Assembly (NCBI GenBank): GCA_024138025.1
Contig: JAMXBD010001369.1
Location: forward strand, 186,001 to 250,000
Direction of reading: 5' to 3'
Length of the DNA: 64,000 nt
From: Combretum micranthum
Lineage: Eukaryota; Streptophyta; Magnoliopsida; Myrtales; Combretaceae
The position numbers were made by a program, and so were the translations under genes. Of the stretch, positions 60,001 through 64,000 are shown in pieces; the first letter of the stretch is position 1, and each line of letters begins with the position of its first letter. Under the pieces are notes generated by a model. It ran no database searches. It saw only the letters and a list, made by a program, of their open reading frames with translations, and was not told where the DNA came from.

Positions 60001-61368
60001 ATGTGTTTATGTGGTTGTGGAGAAATGGTAGTTGTATTGTATAAAGGGAAATTCTTGTGAATAACTGGTGAAAGAGAGTTTTGGTAGAGGAAAAGTTTAT
60101 GGAGAGAGTTTGTGTAGTGAATTTGAGAGAGTTTTGGTAGTAGAATGAATTGTGTGAAGATTAGGATGAAGGGGGTATTTTATGAATTTTTGGAGTGATT
60201 GTGGATGTATTATTAAATTGGAAAAAAATTATTGTTTGTGAGGGAAGTGGGGGGGCCGGCCATGATGCATTGGAGAGAGAGTGAGTTTGATTTTTGAGTG
60301 AAATTTGTAAGGAAATAATTAATATGTAGGTATGATTTGATATAAGATATATTGGAAATATAAAAATTAAGAAAATAGATATGTAGGTGTAAGAAAAAGT
60401 AGAGATAGTTGAATAGTGATGAATAGTAGACTAGACAATTAAAGTACCGATAGTAATAAAAATACGCGTAATCGAGCTATATCTGTAATTTTTAGCTACC
60501 GAAAAATTCTAAAACTGATATTTTTGGAATCCTTGTATTTTTACGAGTCTATTGGTATAAACAAAATATTTTTAATATTTCGAGCTTCGGGACATGATTT
60601 TCGAGAACCGATCCAGTTTGAGTCCGAAGGACACTCAAAATTCGCGAATATGATATTTTTAGGTTACCTTATATTATTACGAACTATTTTAAGCTATTGG
60701 CTTAATTTCGTTTTCTAAGGTTTGAAAACACGGGATTGCCGGATCTTAAACACTAGAGTTCGTTATAGGCTTTGCTGACATTAGGGTTCCGGTTTGACTT
60801 TCGGTTTCGTCGAGATATTAGTAAGATCGTAAAATTTTCGAGTTTTGATCATTCTATATTTTTAGCTCGACATATATGGTTTATCGTATTTTATTTGTGA
60901 TTATTTAATAGTTTTGAGTTCTCGAGATCATTTAATCGAGTTTAGGGTTATGAGTTGACTCAGTTTGACTTTTAGTGATAATTGCAAATTGTGATTCTAA
61001 AACTTTACCGAAGGATTTTAGGATTTTTATCATTTCGTTGTTAAGCAGTATTTAGATTTATCATTTTGATTCGTGTTTTAGGAATTGGGTAGATGATTTA
61101 ATTGGCGTACGAACGTTGATTATACTGGTAGTTGGATTTTATATTTTATTTCAAGGGTTCTCGTTTTCTTAAGATTCAGAAAACTCGTTTTTGATCTTAT
61201 TTGGAATTAAGTTTTAACTTGATTTGATTTTTTAGGATTTCGTTTCCATTGTTTTAACTCGGTCTAGAATTTGGTTTTTATTTTGAGTCAATTTTCGGGA
61301 TTTAAATTTTGATACTTAGACTTCTAGGATTATTTTCTAAGAATTATGAAACTTTTTGGGGGTATACA
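57023..61368. mobile_element. Family A element, copy 3: probable solo LTR of about 4.35 kb with perfect target duplication
   Basis: Starts TGTCACGCCTCGAGGG and ends TTTGGGGGTATACA. AGTCC lies at 57018-57022 and 61369-61373, a perfect 5-bp duplication. Shared landmarks are ACCCTAAACGTGGCAGTCCG at the start, AACTTAAAATGGCCATAACT near 58314, CACGGGATTGCCGGATCT near 60730 and an ATCGTAAAA block near 60825. Copies 1 and 2 end at the counterpart of about 60840, so this copy is about 530 bases longer at the right. A direct repeat of about 40 bases lies at 59515-59590 (CAAGTATTGG...AGCTTCATCAAGG, twice). No protein is encoded. Confidence 0.78.
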
Positions 61369-61373
61369 AGTCC

Positions 61374-62750
61374 TAAACCTGAAGCAACTCATGACTCCAT
61401 AGAAACAAAGATGTATATAAAAATACTTATATATATATTGGTGTTGGGTATTTCCCACACATCCTAGGTACCATACTCATACAACCCCTAAATTACTAGA
61501 ATCATCTCTATGCACAACTATACTTGGGACAACATTATACATAAATCATCAAGACACCTTCATAGTAACACGATACTCTTGGTCTACTAGACCCAACCAA
61601 ACATAAGTAACAATTCAATTATAGCCGGATAGCATTAAGTCAATTTATAGATACTAAGCCTATAATCACAAACAATAACCAAGGTAAGGCTGTACCTAAA
61701 CTGACAGTTGGAAATGAAATTGAGACGTTACAATTGAGAAAACCTGATAACAATCATGAATTAAATTTTACACTCATTCATATAGAAAGATACCTATACC
61801 AAAGACCTACTAGGTCACTGAACTATCTATAACGTTTAAGCTATTTAGTTATCCTAGATATTCTAAAGATATTGATTTGGTGAAATCAAGGTTTATGTTA
61901 TTATTTTGCAATCTTAACAAAATCTCCTACATATTCCTTCCTTAAAGATTTGATCTTTTATCAACAACATCACTCCAAAATTTTTAAAGATTAGATCTTT
62001 TATCGACGACCTTGCTCTAAACTCTTGATTTGATCGTTTATTGACAACATTGCTCCAAAACTTTTAAAAACATGAAAAATCACCAAATTAACACAATTCA
62101 TATGCAACTTACTTGAAATCCATTAATTGTTCTCCTTCTCCTTCTTAACTTAAACATGAATTCCAATTGAAATTGCTACAAATTCCCAAACACAGAAACT
62201 TAGGGTTTCTCCAAAACTCCTCCAAAAAATTAACTCCCTTTAATATTAATAATAAACTTAGAAAAGATAACTCTTTTAAATCGCTAAAGGATTGAAAAAG
62301 AGAAAACTTACTTATTGATTTGCTTATACGATTCCTTGGAACAAGATACAGGCTTGAGAAAGACAGAAGAGAGAGAGACAGAGAGTTCTAGGGTTTGGCT
62401 CCTTATGAAACTATTCAAAGAGAGAGATATGTATCTTCCTCCTTTGATCACAAAAACACCAAAATCACCAAAGATGGAATTTAGGTTTTCCTAATTCTCT
62501 TCCAAAGATTGAATCCTTAGATATTTGACTTTTGAGATACAAACTTGAGAGAGATTTTAGGGTTTTGCTTATTTTTGAAACTGCTTAGAGAAAAACGTAT
62601 GTTTTAGGTAAGTGAAAGGAAATGGTTATTTTCTATCACTATTATTCATATTCGGATGGACCATAAAATCCTCTTATTTATCAACTTATGATAATTTTAC
62701 CCTTCACTATGATTTATTTATTTTTATATTACAAAAAGTTCCAGAGATTT
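61374..62750. other. Intergenic DNA, no gene recognised
   Basis: Contains three degenerate units of about 40 bases at 61946-62065 (GATTTGATC, TTTATCAACAAC, CTCCAAAA), and GAGA-rich microsatellite sequence at 62355-62385. Stretches 62380-62430 and 62545-62600 share CTAGGGTTTGGCT/TTAGGGTTTTGCT and GAAACT(A/G)(T/C)T words, hinting at an old local duplication. Confidence 0.45.
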
Positions 62751-62997
62751 ACCAAGGATCTAAATCTTGAAGATAATTACTATAACTACTACTTTCCTGT
62801 TTAATGAAATTATGAATTCCTTGGTGCACGCAAATTATCCAAATACTCTGAATTATTGTAAATATGTCCTTGGCACATGCAAATTATCCATATTCTCTCT
62901 CTCTCTCTCTCATATTTTACTTTCTTGGAAGTTTGTGTTGAGATATTTTTGGTAGTTTTATGTCACTCATATCTAAATAGATATGTATGTATTTAAG

Positions 62998-63033
<36 letters not shown>

Positions 63034-63310
63034 AAGTCCTATGGTTTTCATTGGAGAGAGACTAAAAGCACTTTTGAGAGTCTTCTCTATCAAAAACACT
63101 AAAGATTTTAAGAGATTAGGCAACCTTGAATATCTCTTATCTTTGCACACCTTTCTTCAATAGTGATTATTCTCTTTCGCTTACTCATGGTTTTTTCTTT
63201 TTTCACTCCACATAAATATCTAGTGTTGTTTTCTCTTTCTCTATTCTTTTTGTTTAATCATTTTATGTTATTGATTATTACCAATATTTAATCTTATTGA
63301 TCCTAATAAA
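62750..63310 (+). mobile_element. Copia 5' LTR (left edge uncertain)
   Basis: Lies directly before a primer-binding site and a Copia gag. A word pair CCTTGGTGCACGCAAATTAT (62819) and CCTTGGCACATGCAAATTAT (about 62868) forms a direct repeat about 49 bases apart. An AT microsatellite of about 30 bases lies at 63000-63031. The start TG could not be fixed because the other LTR is outside the window. Confidence 0.5.
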
Positions 63311-63312
63311 CC

Positions 63313-63324
63313 TGGTATTAGAGC
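63313..63324 (+). other. Primer-binding site of the right-hand Copia element
   Basis: TGGTATTAGAGC differs from the tRNA-Met-type TGGTATCAGAGC by one C-to-T change. It lies 43 bases before the gag ATG. Confidence 0.8.
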
Positions 63325-63355
63325 AAGGTTGTTTAATAGTAGGGTTTTCTATTCC

Positions 63356-64000
63356 ATGATTGAATTTTCATTCAATTCTAAATCAATGGCATTAGGAAAA
63401 TTTAATATTGAGAAGTTTGATGACAATTCCAAGTTTAGTTTGTGACAAGTGAGGATGTTGACCATATCGGTGCAACATGCATTGAAAAAGGCTTTGGGAA
63501 AGAAGTTAAATTTGATGGAGGATGATGTGCGAGATGAGATTGATGAGGTGTTATCCACCATTCAATTGTGTTTGTTCAATAATGTCCCACAGGAGGTGTT
63601 GTCTAACAAGAGTTTTGCTAGATTACGGTCAAAATTAGAGAATTTGTATTTGACCAAATCTTTAGCAACTTGATTGGTTTTGAAGCAAATGCTTTATACC
63701 CTTAGAGTGTAAGAAGGTACTTCTCCTAAAGAGCACATTGCCGAGTTCACCACTATTGTAAATGATTTGAAAAATATTAGCATTAAGGTAGAGAATGAGA
63801 ATCAAGGGTTGCTTTTGTTATGTTCTTTATCTCAATCATATAAAAGTTTCATGAGACCATTATATATGGCCGTGATACTCTCATGTTTGATGATATGAAA
63901 GCCAACCTATTGAGCAAAGATAAACTTGACAATGACCTCATTTCAATTAGTGGTTCCTTTGAGAATAGTGCCTTGATGTCTTGAGGTAGGGAGTAAAGTA
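63356..64000 (+). pseudogene. Copia gag, decayed, running off the window
   Basis: From ATG 63356 the frame encodes a Tnt1/Copia-type gag start (GKFNIEKFDDNSKFSL), then a stop at 63443-63445 where the family has tryptophan. It reads on from 63446 with RMLTISVQHALKKALG and ARLRSKLENLYLTKSLA to a stop at 63671-63673, then continues past 63700 with EGTSPKEHIAEFTTIVNDL and ENQGLLLLCSLSQSY near 63830. Gag in this family forms the particle shell that packages element RNA. The rest of the element lies beyond 64000. Three stops make this copy inactive. Confidence 0.85.

Overview
This looks like an AT-rich stretch of a plant nuclear genome, from a dicot whose species I cannot name. The evidence is GT-AG introns, two PR-10 (Bet v 1-family) genes with the family's usual single intron, an amaranthin-type lectin fused to an aerolysin-like domain (a plant architecture), and dense nested LTR retrotransposons of Copia and Ty3/Gypsy type. 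I see no bacterial operons, CRISPR arrays, tRNA genes or rRNA genes.

Host genes are few. A PR-10 copy lies at 170-909 (+) and carries a one-base frameshift. A second PR-10 copy at 22928-23630 (+) is intact and encodes about 158 residues. Promoter, intron and downstream flank are shared between the two, so they are a tandem duplication now about 22.8 kb apart, with the space between filled mostly by repeats. At 54811-56285 (+) lies a broken lectin/aerolysin-like gene with three changes of frame and no convincing start. These three are the only host protein genes I can support.

Repeats, left to right. A MITE-like element sits at 3914-4109. Diverged copies of a long non-coding repeat, called family B here, lie at about 4.1-4.8, 8.5-9.8, 34.0-38.5, 40.9-43.6 and 48.4-49.3 kb. 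Three large non-coding elements of family A (12590-16300, 44977-48353, 57023-61368) look like solo LTRs with 5-bp target duplications. A minus-strand Athila/Tat-like element (family C) shows gag, tRNA-Asp-type primer site, LTR and polypurine tract at 16.8-18.9 kb; a solo LTR of the same family is nested inside family B at 34790-36387. Decayed Copia elements lie at 19.1-21.0 and 27.0-30.0 kb and at the right edge (about 62.8-64.0 kb). A decayed minus-strand Gypsy element with a large internal deletion lies at 38.5-40.9 kb.

The most interesting repeats are two related families of very short LTR elements. Family E (24956-26919) is compact and young: LTRs of 547 and 550 bp, an intact tRNA-Met primer site, 5-bp target duplications AGAGT, and an 867-bp interior stitched from the start of gag, an acidic linker, the start of reverse transcriptase and the extreme polyprotein C-terminus. 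Family D (44001-51523) appears to be a three-LTR tandem of a miniature (TRIM-like) element with interiors of only about 96-100 bp; its middle LTR is interrupted by a family A and a family B insertion. D and E share primer site, LTR ends, a repeated U3 motif and U5 similarity.

Coordinates of repeat families were set by eye from repeated motifs; those with matching target duplications are accurate to a few bases, the others to tens or hundreds of bases.
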